Numbered from the stretch's first letter, positions 46,268-54,913 are shown. The stretch is 64,000 nt of DNA from Paraplanobispora siamensis (GCF_016863175.1 NZ_BOOJ01000014.1:164481-228480); one strand, 5' to 3'. Notes: a model not told the origin generated them from the sequence alone. Numbers and translations: made by a program.

Positions 46268-48135
46268 TCCAGTCGATCGACTACTACGCGGTCGCGGCGC
46301 CGCTGATCCTCGCGCTGACCGGCGGGCTCGTCCTGATCCTGGACGCCTTCCTGCCCCGCAGGGCCTACGCGCGTCCCCTGCTGGGCGTGATCACGCTGGC
46401 CGGCGTGCTCGTGGCGCTGGGGGTCGTCGTGACGCAGGCGCTGCGTGACGGGGCCGCGCTGCGGACGTTCTGCGTCCCCGAAGGACTCGCCGGTCCCACG
46501 AGGGCCGGTCTCGGGGCGCTGCCCGCCGGCGGCGGGCCGGAGGCGGGCGCCGCCGGTGCGGTGGCCGGTCCCTCGTGCTCGTTCGTGGTCGACGACTTCA
46601 CGACGGTCTTCGCGGGGCTCGCCCTCCTGGCCGGCGTGGTCGTGGTCCTGTTGTCGATGGCGGAGCTCTCCCACACGGACATCCCCGTGGGGGAGTGGTA
46701 CTTCCTGCTGCTGTGCACCCTCGCCGGCGCGGTGGCCCTGCCGGCCGCCAGGGACCTGGTCATGCTGGTGGTCGCGCTGGAGCTGGTCTCCCTGCCGGTC
46801 TTCGCGCTCACCGCGCTCAGGCGATACGACGGACGCGCCTCCGAGGCCGCCGTCAAGCTCTTCCTGGTCTCGGTGGTCTCGACGGCGGTGATGCTCTTCG
46901 GCGTCTCCCTGCTGTACGGCATGACCGGGACCGTCTATCTCGACCGGCTGGCCCACACCCTGGCCGAGGCCGTCCCGGCGATCGACACCGCAGCAGGCCG
47001 GGTGAGCGTCGGCTCCCGCGGTGCCGAACAGGTCACCGCCCAGATGGGCGACCAGGGGATCTCCTCGGCCTACACCTCCTCCCTCCAGATCACCCACGAC
47101 CTGCCACCGGTGGTCACCGTGGCCGTGGTCCTGGTCCTCGCCGGGTTCGCCTTCAAGGTCGCGGCCGTGCCGTTCCACGCCTGGGCGGCCGACGTCTACC
47201 AGGGGGCCCCGGTCCCGGTCGCCGCGCTGCTGTCGGTGATCTCCAAGGCGGCGGGGTTCGCGGGGCTGATCCTGGTCCTGGTCGCCGCCCTGGGCAGCCA
47301 GGCACCCGTCTGGGCGCCGATCGTCGCGATCATCGCCGCGCTGACCATGACGGTGGGCAATCTCCTGGCGCTCCGGCAGCGCAATGCCGTACGCCTCCTC
47401 GCCTGGTCGTCGGTCGCGCAGTCCGGTTACATCCTGGCCCCGCTCGGCGTTCTGAGCGGTGAGGCGATGCGCGCGTCGATCGCCTACCTGATCTTCTACG
47501 CCGTGATGAACCTCGGGGCGTTCACCGTGGTCATGCTGGTCGCACGGCGCAACGGCGGCACCGAGATCGACGACTACCGGGGGCTGGTGTTCCGCAACCC
47601 GCTCGCCGGGCTGGCGCTGGCGTTCTTCCTGATCTGCCTGGCGGGACTCCCGCCGGGGCTGGCGGGCCTGTTCGCCAAGATCGTGGTCTTCAGAGAGATC
47701 GTCGACGGCGGCGGCGCATGGCTGGCCGTCGTGATGGCGGTCAACACCGTCATCGGTCTCTACTACTACGTCGCCTGGACCATGCGGATCTTCACTCCCG
47801 TCCAGGTGACGTCGCCCGTCCAGGTGACATCACCCGCCGGGGTGCCGTCGGGCGCCGATGTGACTTCCGGGGCGGGCACCGGTGTGACTTCCGGGGCGGG
47901 CACCGGTGTGGTTCCCGGGGCGGGCACCGGTGTGACTTCCGCGGACGGCGGGGACGAGCCCGCCCGTGCGGGCGACGAGGGCCCGGACGCCGCCTCCCGG
48001 AGAGGCCGTGTGCGCGGCGAATGGCTACCCGTGGGCGTGGCGATCGCCCTGGCGGGCGTCGTCGCGGTGGCGTTCTCCGTAGCCCCCCAACTGGCACTCG
48101 ACCTCGTGCCCACCGCCTTCCCTCCTCCCGGCTAG
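46264..48135 (+). CDS. nuoN: Complex I proton-pumping subunit NuoN with repeat insertion
   Basis: 623 residues; usual NuoN is about 480-540. The core shows FAFKVAAVPFHAWAADVYQGAPVPVAALLSVISKAAGFAGL, NLLALRQRNAVRLLAWSSVAQSGYILAPL and GLPPGLAGLFAKIVVFREIV. After the RIFTPVQ residues (about 511) comes a 70-residue low-complexity insert with tandem QVTSPV and TSGAGTGV units, then a last helix (WLPVGVAIALAGVVAVAFSVAPQLALDL). nuoN ends the operon; htpX begins 228 bp later. Confidence 0.94.
   Translation: MIQSIDYYAVAAPLILALTGGLVLILDAFLPRRAYARPLLGVITLAGVLVALGVVVTQALRDGAALRTFCVPEGLAGPTRAGLGALPAGGGPEAGAAGAVAGPSCSFVVDDFTTVFAGLALLAGVVVVLLSMAELSHTDIPVGEWYFLLLCTLAGAVALPAARDLVMLVVALELVSLPVFALTALRRYDGRASEAAVKLFLVSVVSTAVMLFGVSLLYGMTGTVYLDRLAHTLAEAVPAIDTAAGRVSVGSRGAEQVTAQMGDQGISSAYTSSLQITHDLPPVVTVAVVLVLAGFAFKVAAVPFHAWAADVYQGAPVPVAALLSVISKAAGFAGLILVLVAALGSQAPVWAPIVAIIAALTMTVGNLLALRQRNAVRLLAWSSVAQSGYILAPLGVLSGEAMRASIAYLIFYAVMNLGAFTVVMLVARRNGGTEIDDYRGLVFRNPLAGLALAFFLICLAGLPPGLAGLFAKIVVFREIVDGGGAWLAVVMAVNTVIGLYYYVAWTMRIFTPVQVTSPVQVTSPAGVPSGADVTSGAGTGVTSGAGTGVVPGAGTGVTSADGGDEPARAGDEGPDAASRRGRVRGEWLPVGVAIALAGVVAVAFSVAPQLALDLVPTAFPPPG
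47797..47940 (+). repeat. 18-bp and 24-bp tandem repeats within nuoN
   Basis: Two 18-bp units (47797-47814, 47815-47832) and then three 24-bp units (47860-47883, 47884-47907, 47908-47931) plus a partial fourth. They encode PVQVTS and TSGAGTGV repeats. All multiples of three, so the frame is kept. Confidence 0.88.
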
Positions 48136-48363
48136 GGACGCCCTCGGGATCTTCGCGGCGTCGAGGATCCAGAGAACACCTCAGGGGTCGGATCCGTCCC
48201 ATCCGGCGGGGGCCGCCGCTCCGGGACGGGTCCCCTGGGCCATAAGGGCACGGCTGGTGCTCCGATGGGCGTACCAATGGACTGTCGTGATCGTTCAGGG
48301 GAACGTGCGGCCAGGTCGGAGACGTTGGACAGGTGGAACGGCACCGATCGAGAGGAGGGCATA

Positions 48364-49215
48364 GTGCACCGCAACGGTCTGCGGACCGCAGTCCTCCTGG
48401 GCGCCCTGTCCGCGTTGATCATCGTGGTGGGCGCGTGGCTGGGGGGTGGCATCGGTGTGCAGATCGCGCTTCTGGTCGCTCTTTCGGCCAACGGAGCCGC
48501 ATACTTCTTCTCCGACCGGATCGCCCTGTCCTCGATGCGCGCCAGGCCGGTCGGCGAGGTCGAGCAGCCGGTCCTCTACCGGATCGTGCGAGAGCTCTCC
48601 ACCGGGGCCCGCCAGCCCATGCCCCGGCTCTACGTCTCTCCGACCATGCAGCCCAACGCCTTCGCGACCGGTCGCAACCCGCGCAACGCCGCGGTCTGCG
48701 TGACCTACGGCCTCACCCAGGTCCTCGACGAGCGCGAGCTGCGCGGGGTGATCGGGCATGAGCTGTCCCACGTCTACAACCGGGACATCCTGATCTCCTC
48801 GGTGGCCGGCGCGCTCGCCACCATGATCACCTATCTCGGCTACGTCGGCCTGTTCTTCGGAGGGGGCGACGACGACGAGGGGCCCGGTCTGCTGGGCGCC
48901 CTCCTGCTGGTGGTGCTGGGCCCGGTCGCCGCGGGGATGATCCAGATGACGATCTCCCGGTCCCGGGAGTTCCAGGCCGACGAGTCGGGCGCCAGGCTGA
49001 CCGGTGACCCGCTGGCCCTCGCCTCCGCCCTGCGGAAGATCGAGATGGGCGCGCGGCAGCTCCCGCTCCCGGAGAACGGGCGGCTCGCCTCCTCCGCCCA
49101 CCTCATGATCGCCAACCCCTTCCGGGGCGCCGGCATCGGCCGGATGTTCTCCACCCACCCGTCCACCGCGGAACGCGTCGCCCGCCTGGAGCGGATGGCC
49201 GGCTACCGGCGCTGA
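48364..49215 (+). CDS. htpX: M48-family zinc metalloprotease HtpX
   Basis: GTG 48364 with GAGGAGGG ribosome site at about 48353-48360 fits the usual MHRNGLRTA start; an in-frame ATG at 48265 lacks support. 283 residues: two N-terminal helices, VIGHELSHVYNRDILISS with the HExxH zinc site, two further helices and SREFQADESGARLTGDP with the third ligand Glu. A membrane-bound quality-control protease facing the cytoplasm. It follows nuoN directly, and this nuo-htpX order is also seen in streptomycetes as I recall. Confidence 0.93.
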   Translation: MHRNGLRTAVLLGALSALIIVVGAWLGGGIGVQIALLVALSANGAAYFFSDRIALSSMRARPVGEVEQPVLYRIVRELSTGARQPMPRLYVSPTMQPNAFATGRNPRNAAVCVTYGLTQVLDERELRGVIGHELSHVYNRDILISSVAGALATMITYLGYVGLFFGGGDDDEGPGLLGALLLVVLGPVAAGMIQMTISRSREFQADESGARLTGDPLALASALRKIEMGARQLPLPENGRLASSAHLMIANPFRGAGIGRMFSTHPSTAERVARLERMAGYRR

Positions 49216-49274
49216 CCACGGCCCACGCAGGTGGGGAGAGCGGCCTGCTCAAAAGCCGCGACCTGGCTGCAAGA

Positions 49275-49347
49275 TGCGGCTCGTCCGGAAGGTGCGGCCT
49301 GTCCGGAAGGTGCGGCCCGCAGGCTGCGGGCCGTACCTCCCGGGAGG
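49275..49347. terminator. Bidirectional terminator region with short repeats
   Basis: Between convergent htpX and the propeller-like gene. Two 18-bp units (49275-49292, 49293-49310) share tccggaaggtgcggc. A strong hairpin follows: cggcccgca at 49313-49321 pairs with tgcgggccg at 49325-49333, loop ggc. A 12-bp palindrome cctcccgggagg lies at 49336-49347. No U-run; typical of high-GC terminators. Confidence 0.65.
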
Positions 49348-49360
49348 AGGCCGGGAGTCG

Positions 49361-50515
49361 TCACTGGACCATTCCGGGGACCACCACGTCGGGGAAGGGA
49401 TAGGTGCGCAGCAGGCGGGCCTGACCGGTGGTGATGTCCACCGCGTGGACGGTCGTCGTGTCGTCGTCCTGCCGGTGGCCGTCCGCGGACACGACGGTCC
49501 AGGCCGTGACCGTGGTGCCGTCGAGCCAGTGTCCCAGGCGCAGGGCGACGGTGTCGTCGGGCAGGCCCCGGATCTCGACCTTGCTCCAGCTCTTCTCGAC
49601 GGTGTCGTAGACGCCGAGGGTGCCGTCCTCGTCGAGGGGTCCGTCACCGTTCCGTGTCATACCGATCTTGACGATGGTCCGTCCGTCGGGTGAGAGCGCG
49701 CTGAACCGCTGGCCGTACTCCGGAATGACGTACGCGGGACCATCACCGCGCGGGGAGATCAACCGGACCGTGGACGAGGTGTCCGTCCAGTCGACCACTG
49801 TGATCGGATCACCGTCGTTCGCGACGCTCACGGGCATCCAGCCGGAGGGGAGGCCCGTGGTCCGGCCGTTGCGCATGTCGATCGAGACCGCGAGCCTCTT
49901 GCTCGAACCGAAGACGGTGACCGCCAGATGGCGCCCGTCGTCGGACAGCCGCAGGAAGACCTCCCCGTTCAGCTGTTCCTTCTCCACCTTCGACGGGGCG
50001 GTGAGCTCCTTGCCGCTCTCCAGGTCGCGGACCTTGAAGGTCCCGTCCCGGCGGCTGTAGTAGGCCATGAACCGGCCGTCCGGAGTGATCGTCAACGGGC
50101 CGCGGATCTCGCCGCCGGAGTCGAGGCCCAGGGCCTGGGGGACGTCGTAGGTCTCGCCGTCCCGGGTCACCACCCGCCAGGCGCCGGACTCGCAGTCCGG
50201 CGGTGCGTCCCTGTCGGGGCACGAGGTCGGGTACGCGTAGGCGAGCGGGCCGACCCCGCTGTCCGGCAGGGGCGACGACTCGATCTCCCAGCTCCGCGGG
50301 TTCACCGGCGAGGCGACCGTGTCGTGCGCCGGGCGGAACGGCAGCAGGCCCGTGCCCCCGCCCACCGCCAGACCGCCGGCGATGACCGCTGCGACGGCCG
50401 CCAGCGCCGTCCTCCTGCGCCGCCTGCGCCGGCTCCCGCGGACCGCCCGGTCGGCGAGGTCCACGGCCGGTGCCTCGTCCGCGATCCGGTGCAGCGTGTC
50501 GTGCAGGCGGGTCAT
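49361..50515 (-). CDS. Membrane-anchored beta-propeller-like protein linked to the ECF sigma factor
   Basis: 384 residues. An N-terminal cytoplasmic part of about 30 residues ends in a run of Arg (GSRRRRRRR), then one membrane helix (TALAAVAAVIAGGLAVGGGTGL). The extracellular part repeats strands of TolB/WD40 type: LTITPDGRFMAYYSR, LRLSDDGRHLAVTVF, SALSPDGRTIVKIGM. It overlaps the sigma factor start by ATGA, so the two are co-translated. The topology fits an anti-sigma or sensor role, but it lacks a clear zinc-binding anti-sigma domain. Weakly similar in layout to the secreted protein at 51686. Confidence 0.75.
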   Translation of the reverse strand: MTRLHDTLHRIADEAPAVDLADRAVRGSRRRRRRRTALAAVAAVIAGGLAVGGGTGLLPFRPAHDTVASPVNPRSWEIESSPLPDSGVGPLAYAYPTSCPDRDAPPDCESGAWRVVTRDGETYDVPQALGLDSGGEIRGPLTITPDGRFMAYYSRRDGTFKVRDLESGKELTAPSKVEKEQLNGEVFLRLSDDGRHLAVTVFGSSKRLAVSIDMRNGRTTGLPSGWMPVSVANDGDPITVVDWTDTSSTVRLISPRGDGPAYVIPEYGQRFSALSPDGRTIVKIGMTRNGDGPLDEDGTLGVYDTVEKSWSKVEIRGLPDDTVALRLGHWLDGTTVTAWTVVSADGHRQDDDTTTVHAVDITTGQARLLRTYPFPDVVVPGMVQ

Positions 50516-51030
50516 CGGTTCACCTCCTGAGCGTCGGCCTCGGTGAGCAGGTGCGCCAGTTCGGGTGCGAGCACGCGCAGACGTCCCAGCGCGTGGTGGG
50601 TCTGGCTCTTGACGGTGCCGAGCGAGCAGTTCAGCAGCTCGGCCGTCTCACGTTCGGTGCGGTCCTCGTAGAAGCGCAGGACGATCACGGCGCGCTGCCG
50701 GGGGGTCAGCCGCAGGAGGGCCTGGCGCAGGACGATCCGGTCGATCGTGGAGTCGTCGTGGGAGCGGCCGTACTCCGGCGGGTCGGCGCTGGGCAGTTCC
50801 CTGCGGATCCGCCGTCGCCAGGAGATGTGCTGGTTGATCAGCGCCTTGCGGGTGTACGCCTCCGGGTTGCCGTTCCGCAGCAGCTTGGGCCACTGCCCGG
50901 CGACCTTGACGAGAACGCTCTGCAGCAGATCCTCGGCAAGGTGGGCGTCTCCCGTGAGCAGGTACGCGGTCCGGATCAGCGACTGCTGGCGGGCCCGTAC
51001 GAACTCACGGAAGCCGTCATAACGGTCCAT
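50512..51030 (-). CDS. SigE-family ECF RNA polymerase sigma factor
   Basis: 172 residues. Region 2: RQQSLIRTAYLLTGDAHLAEDLLQSVLVKVA, the standard SigE-family start. Region 4: LRLTPRQRAVIVLRFYEDRTERETAELLNCSLGTVKSQTHHALGRLR. This group is common in actinobacteria, where many partners are membrane proteins. The next gene overlaps its stop by 4 bp. Function and target promoters unknown. Confidence 0.93.
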   Translation of the reverse strand: MDRYDGFREFVRARQQSLIRTAYLLTGDAHLAEDLLQSVLVKVAGQWPKLLRNGNPEAYTRKALINQHISWRRRIRRELPSADPPEYGRSHDDSTIDRIVLRQALLRLTPRQRAVIVLRFYEDRTERETAELLNCSLGTVKSQTHHALGRLRVLAPELAHLLTEADAQEVNR

Positions 51031-51088
51031 GCGGTCTCCTCTCCCCCGTTACCAACGCGGGAGAGGGCCGCCGGGGTTGGAACCCTCC

Positions 51089-51664
51089 TTAGGAGTGCTG
51101 GCCCACCGGGTCGGTCTCGTCGGCGGAGAGGCCGGGGATGCCGTCGATGCTCTCGCGGTTCTTCTTGGCCCGGTAGGCGCGCCGGGCCTGGGTGTCCTTG
51201 CGCCCGGCCCACTCGTCCAGCAGGGTGCGCTCCTGGTCGAAGGACATGAAGGGTACGGCGTAGCCGCACGAGTCGGCGATGCGCTCGCAGTCGACCACGA
51301 TGATCGACCGCACTCCGGGATGCGAGCCGAACAGCTTGATCAGGTCCTGGAACCCGGGGTCGTCCGGGACGACGACGCGGCCGGTGCCGTACAGACGCAG
51401 GATCTTGGGCGGACCGGAGAAGGCGCAGAACATGACCGTGATGCGGCCGTTCTGGCGGATGTGGGAGATGGTCTCCACACCGCTGCCGTCGAGGTCGAGG
51501 TAGGCGACCGTGGTGTCGTCGACGACGGCGAAGGTGTCGGGGTACCCCTTGGGAGAGAGGTTGACGTGGCCGCCCCGCTCGGGCGCGGTCGCCACGAAGT
51601 AGACCGGCTGCGCCTGAATGAACGTGCGCAGCCGGTCGTCGATCCTGTCATAGATTTTCCCCAT
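51089..51664 (-). CDS. Pyridoxamine 5'-phosphate oxidase-family flavoprotein
   Basis: 191 residues. A PPOX/FMN-binding split barrel: FIQAQPVYFVATAPERGGHVNLSPKGYPDTFAVVDDTTVAYLDLDGSGVETISHIRQNGRITVMFCAF is the typical core, and the C-terminal half has WAGRKDTQARRAYRAKKNRESIDGIPGL. Actinobacterial members often bind F420 or FMN and reduce small molecules. Starts 21 bp after the propeller-like gene at 51686 without a clear Shine-Dalgarno site. Confidence 0.88.
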   Translation of the reverse strand: MGKIYDRIDDRLRTFIQAQPVYFVATAPERGGHVNLSPKGYPDTFAVVDDTTVAYLDLDGSGVETISHIRQNGRITVMFCAFSGPPKILRLYGTGRVVVPDDPGFQDLIKLFGSHPGVRSIIVVDCERIADSCGYAVPFMSFDQERTLLDEWAGRKDTQARRAYRAKKNRESIDGIPGLSADETDPVGQHS

Positions 51665-51685
51665 AGAAGGGAAGATAGTTGGTGG

Positions 51686-52696
51686 TCATTCGCCGGGCAG
51701 CCACCAGCTCCACGTATTGCCCTTGATCTTGAAGGAGTCCAGCTTGCGGGTGGCGCCGCTGTCGGCGTCGACGGTCCGCTTGACGGCGGCGGTGACGTCG
51801 CCTTCCGTGTCGGTCAAAGCGGTCCAGAGCGTGAGGGCGCCCGAGGGGTTCCAGAAGAGCCGCTGCGAGCTCTCCTTCTTGGGAATGCCGAGCGGGACCG
51901 CCTCGGAGACGGTGTCGGCGGCCAGGTCGTAGGCGCGCAGGCTGGTCTTGCCCGACCCGCCGGTGATGACCACCGCGACCGTGTTGCCGTCGTCGGCCAG
52001 CGCGATCGGGGCGTTGTTCGACACGATCTGCGGGACGACCTGGCTGTCCGTCTTCTCGCCCGCGGCGTCGAAGACCACGAACTCGGTGGTGTTGTCATCG
52101 GTGTACCGGCTGGTGAGCAGGTGCTCCCCGTCGGGACTGAAGCTCAGCACGGCGTACTTGGCGGACAGCTTGATGACCTTGCCGGTCTTCACGTTGGCGA
52201 CCAGACTCGGCAGCTTGTCCTTGTCGTCGAAATAGTCGATCACGACGATCGAGCCGTCGGGGGAGAGCGTCGTGTCGATGTTGTCCATGCCCAGCCCCTT
52301 GGGGAGGATGGCCGCCGCGCCCGGCAGGGGCCGGACCTTGCCGGTGTTCACGTCGCGGACGACCAGCTTGTCGCCCTTGAAGTAGTTCACGACGCGCCCG
52401 TCGCCGCTGATCGCGAAAATGGTGGCGCTCCCCTTGTCCACTTTTCCCTTCTTGTCCACAGGGTGGGTGCGCGCGTCGGTCAGCTTGATGGTCTTGCCGC
52501 TGCGCATGGTCAGCGTCCAGTGGCCGCAGGGGACCGTGTAGTCCTTCTTCTGACAGCTCTTGGTCCAGGCGTACCGGACGGTGTCGGCGGAGGCGGCTCC
52601 CGTATTCGCCTGCGCCGGACCGGCGGCAACGGTGGCGGCTGCGGCGGCGGTGAGGGTGAGGGCGCCCAGCCCGCGCGCGAAAGTGCTCGGGTTCAT
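51686..52696 (-). CDS. Secreted beta-propeller-like protein
   Basis: 336 residues with a Sec signal peptide (FARGLGALTLTAAAAATVAAGPAQA, cut likely before Asn). The mature protein has TolB-like strands (FAISGDGRVVNYFKG, DNIDTTLSPDGSIVVIDYF, AVLSFSPDGEHLLTSRY) in about six blades. It is a distant relative of the 49361 protein but lacks its membrane helix. It is a secreted protein of unknown function. Confidence 0.78.
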   Translation of the reverse strand: MNPSTFARGLGALTLTAAAAATVAAGPAQANTGAASADTVRYAWTKSCQKKDYTVPCGHWTLTMRSGKTIKLTDARTHPVDKKGKVDKGSATIFAISGDGRVVNYFKGDKLVVRDVNTGKVRPLPGAAAILPKGLGMDNIDTTLSPDGSIVVIDYFDDKDKLPSLVANVKTGKVIKLSAKYAVLSFSPDGEHLLTSRYTDDNTTEFVVFDAAGEKTDSQVVPQIVSNNAPIALADDGNTVAVVITGGSGKTSLRAYDLAADTVSEAVPLGIPKKESSQRLFWNPSGALTLWTALTDTEGDVTAAVKRTVDADSGATRKLDSFKIKGNTWSWWLPGE

Positions 52697-52945
52697 CGCG
52701 GAATCCTTTCGTCACCTGGGTAGATGCGGGGCGGGTGTGAAAGGTTGCGTCACGAATCGGCCACGGAGCCCGCCGTACGGGGAGGTCGCGGGTCGGTTGG
52801 GCCAGTCGGCGGTGGTGATCGCCTGCGGGGGTACCCGGGGATTGGGGATGGCGTGCCCGTGAATCCGGAGGTCCGGAGGCGGAGTGTCCGGAGAATGCCG
52901 GGTTCATCCGCCTTTCTCGGTCCCGTGCTCGTAAGGTGCGGTTCC

Positions 52946-53788
52946 ATGTGGAGGCCCCTGGTGGTTCTGTCGTCGGCCGGGCTGACATGCCTGCTCGCCG
53001 CGGGGACGGCCGACGCGGGTGTCGTACGGCGGGCCGATGCGGGTGTCGTGCGACGGGCCGATGCGGGTGTCGTGCGGCGGGCTGCCGGGCCCGTGCCCAC
53101 CGGAGTCGAAGCCCTCACCCGGAACCCGCTCTACGGTCCCGGCACGCTGGCCGTCCCCTGCCCGGAACGGCCCACCGGCCGTGGCGCCGAGGCGGCCGAG
53201 CGGTACCTGCTGGCGGTTACGCGCTGCCTCGACGCCTCCTGGTCGGCGTACATGGGGCGGGCCGGGCTGCCGTTCGGCAGGCCGGGCATCGGGATCATGA
53301 CGAAGCGGTGCCCGATCTGCGGGAAGGAGTGGAAGGCGCCCTCCACCGGCCGTTACTGCAACCAGTACCAGTGGATCTACGTCCTCGCCGGCGAGAGCGC
53401 CCAGCAGGACCCCGCCAACCTCGTGACCCTGCATCTGCTCGCCCACGAGTACGCGCACCACGTCCAGAACCGCGCCGGAATGTGGGCGGTCTACTCGACC
53501 ATGCGCGCCGGGGGGACGCAGGGGAGCCGGGAGCGGAACCGCCGCTACGAGCTCCAGGCCGACTGCCTGGCCGGCGTCTTCCTGGGCAGCGTCTGGCGCT
53601 CCCAGAAGCGCACCGGCACGCAGTGGAAGCGGCTCCTGGGCGTCGTCGGGGACAGTGGCGACGACACGTTGGGGTCACGGAGTCACGGAAGCGGCAGGAA
53701 CAGGGTCGCCTGGCTGAAACGGGGCTTCGTGAGCGTGTCACCGGGGGCGTGCAACACCTGGACGGCTCCGGCGGCGCAGGTCTCCTGA
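52946..53788 (+). CDS. Secreted neutral zinc metallopeptidase (YpfJ-like)
   Basis: ATG 52946 gives 280 residues with a signal peptide (MWRPLVVLSSAGLTCLLAAGTADA). The mature N-terminus has three ADAGVVRR repeats (24-bp units). LLAHEYAHHVQNRAGM is the HExxH zinc site, and RYELQADCLAGVFLGSVW carries the third ligand region, as in the YpfJ/neutral zinc peptidase family. Between them is CPICGKEW, a zinc-ribbon-like loop. Substrate unknown. Confidence 0.85.
   Translation: MWRPLVVLSSAGLTCLLAAGTADAGVVRRADAGVVRRADAGVVRRAAGPVPTGVEALTRNPLYGPGTLAVPCPERPTGRGAEAAERYLLAVTRCLDASWSAYMGRAGLPFGRPGIGIMTKRCPICGKEWKAPSTGRYCNQYQWIYVLAGESAQQDPANLVTLHLLAHEYAHHVQNRAGMWAVYSTMRAGGTQGSRERNRRYELQADCLAGVFLGSVWRSQKRTGTQWKRLLGVVGDSGDDTLGSRSHGSGRNRVAWLKRGFVSVSPGACNTWTAPAAQVS
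53009..53080 (+). repeat. 24-bp tandem repeat, three copies, in the zinc protease
   Basis: Units 53009-53032, 53033-53056 and 53057-53080, encoding ADAGVVRR three times immediately after the signal peptide. Third-position differences show the copies are not brand new. Confidence 0.9.
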
Positions 53789-54015
53789 CAGCGTTCCGCA
53801 CCGTGTCTGCGGCGGGAGAGGCCGCGATCCGTCAAAGGCGACGCCGCGGTTCGTCGGAAGGGAGGCCCGGCAGAAGGGAGGCCAGGCGGAAGGGAGGCCA
53901 GGCGGGCGAGTGGCCGGGACGTGGCAAGCCCTGCCCCGGCCGCGTGCCCGGGATGTGCCCTCACGGAGCCGCGGCGTCACGTGACCGCGGCTCGGAGTGC
54001 CGGCCATCCGCCTGC
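53789..54015. repeat. Spacer with 16-bp tandem repeats
   Basis: 227 bp between convergent genes, without a gene. Three 16-bp units at 53860-53875, 53876-53891 and 53892-53907 share gggaggccaggcgg. No terminator hairpin is plain besides GC-rich arms near 53980. Confidence 0.75.
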
Positions 54016-54510
54016 CTACCGGTAGTTCGTGAACTGCAGGGCGACGTCCAGGTCCTTGCCCTTGAGCAGGGCGATGACGTCCTGGAGCTCGTCCTTCTTC
54101 TTGGAACTCACCCGCAGCTCGTCGCCCTGGATCTGGGCCTTGACGCCCTTCGGCCCCTCATCCCGGATGATCTTCGAGATCTTCTTGGCGTTCTCCTGGT
54201 CGATGCCCTCCTTGAGGGTGATCAGGAGGCGGTACTCCTTGCCGGAGAGCTTGGGCTCGTCCGCGTCAAGGATCTTGAGCGAGAGACCCCGCTTGATCAG
54301 CTTCTCCTTGAACACGTCAAGGACGGCGTTGGCGCGCTCTTCGCTGTTGGCCCTGATCTCGACGGCCTTCTGGCCACCGGACCAGGCGATGCTCGCGCCG
54401 GTGCCCTTGAAGTCGAACCGGTGCCCGATCTCCTTGACCGTCTGGTTCAGCGCGTTGTCGGCCTCCTGATGGTCGATCTTGCTGACGATGTCGAAACTGC
54501 TGTCGGCCAT
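54016..54510 (-). CDS. YajQ-family nucleotide-binding protein
   Basis: 164 residues from ATG 54510 with GAGAGGA on its strand just upstream; a longer frame upstream is an Arg/Gly-rich non-coding extension. [62 protein letters not shown] and [19 protein letters not shown] are the YajQ landmarks. Members bind nucleotides, and some bind c-di-GMP or tRNA. It lies next to tRNA-Tyr. Confidence 0.95.
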   Translation of the reverse strand: MADSSFDIVSKIDHQEADNALNQTVKEIGHRFDFKGTGASIAWSGGQKAVEIRANSEERANAVLDVFKEKLIKRGLSLKILDADEPKLSGKEYRLLITLKEGIDQENAKKISKIIRDEGPKGVKAQIQGDELRVSSKKKDELQDVIALLKGKDLDVALQFTNYR

Positions 54511-54820
54511 GCGTCGACTATCCTCTCTGGACTCTCCCACCGACCATAGCGCCTCGTGCATCGGCTCATGGTGAGGTGATCGTCGACGCCGGAACTCCCA
54601 CGGCGAAAGGCCCGGAAAGGCCCTGCCGAAGCGGCCTCGCCCTGCCCGTCCCACCCGCCCGGCGCCCACACCGCCACCCGCACACCCCCGCCGGCCCTCG
54701 CCCGCGACGCCGCAGCTGAGCCCGAGTACGGCGGGCCGCACCGACCCATCACCGCCGATGTCACGTCACGTCCGGAAGTCCGCTATTCTTCTTCCTGTCG
54801 CCGCTTCGAGCGGATGACGC
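54511..54820. other. Gene-free interval between yajQ and tRNA-Tyr
   Basis: 310 bp holding the promoters of the leftward YajQ gene and the rightward tRNA gene. Open frames here are Arg/Pro-rich shadows. An AT-richer patch at 54780-54800 (attcttcttcctg) lies about 30 bp upstream of the tRNA and may be its -10 region. Confidence 0.3.
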
Positions 54821-54902
54821 GGCAGGTTGCCCGAGTGGTCAAAGGGAGCGGTCTGTAAAACCGTCGGCTCAGCCTACGCAGGTTCAAGTCCTGCACCTGC
54901 CA
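54821..54902 (+). tRNA. tRNA-Tyr (anticodon GUA)
   Basis: An 82-nt class II tRNA with a long variable arm. The acceptor stem ggcaggt (54821-54827) pairs with acctgcc (54895-54901), discriminator A at 54902; the 3' CCA is not encoded. The anticodon loop reads ctgtaaaa, giving GUA. The T arm contains gttcaagtc. All arms fold, so it should be functional. It stands alone, with its own terminator right after. Confidence 0.95.
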
Positions 54903-54913
54903 CACCGGCAGAG

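Noticed and set aside
54511..54741. Longer YajQ N-terminus
   Set aside because: The upstream part is Gly/Arg-rich noise; YajQ proteins start at MADSSFD.
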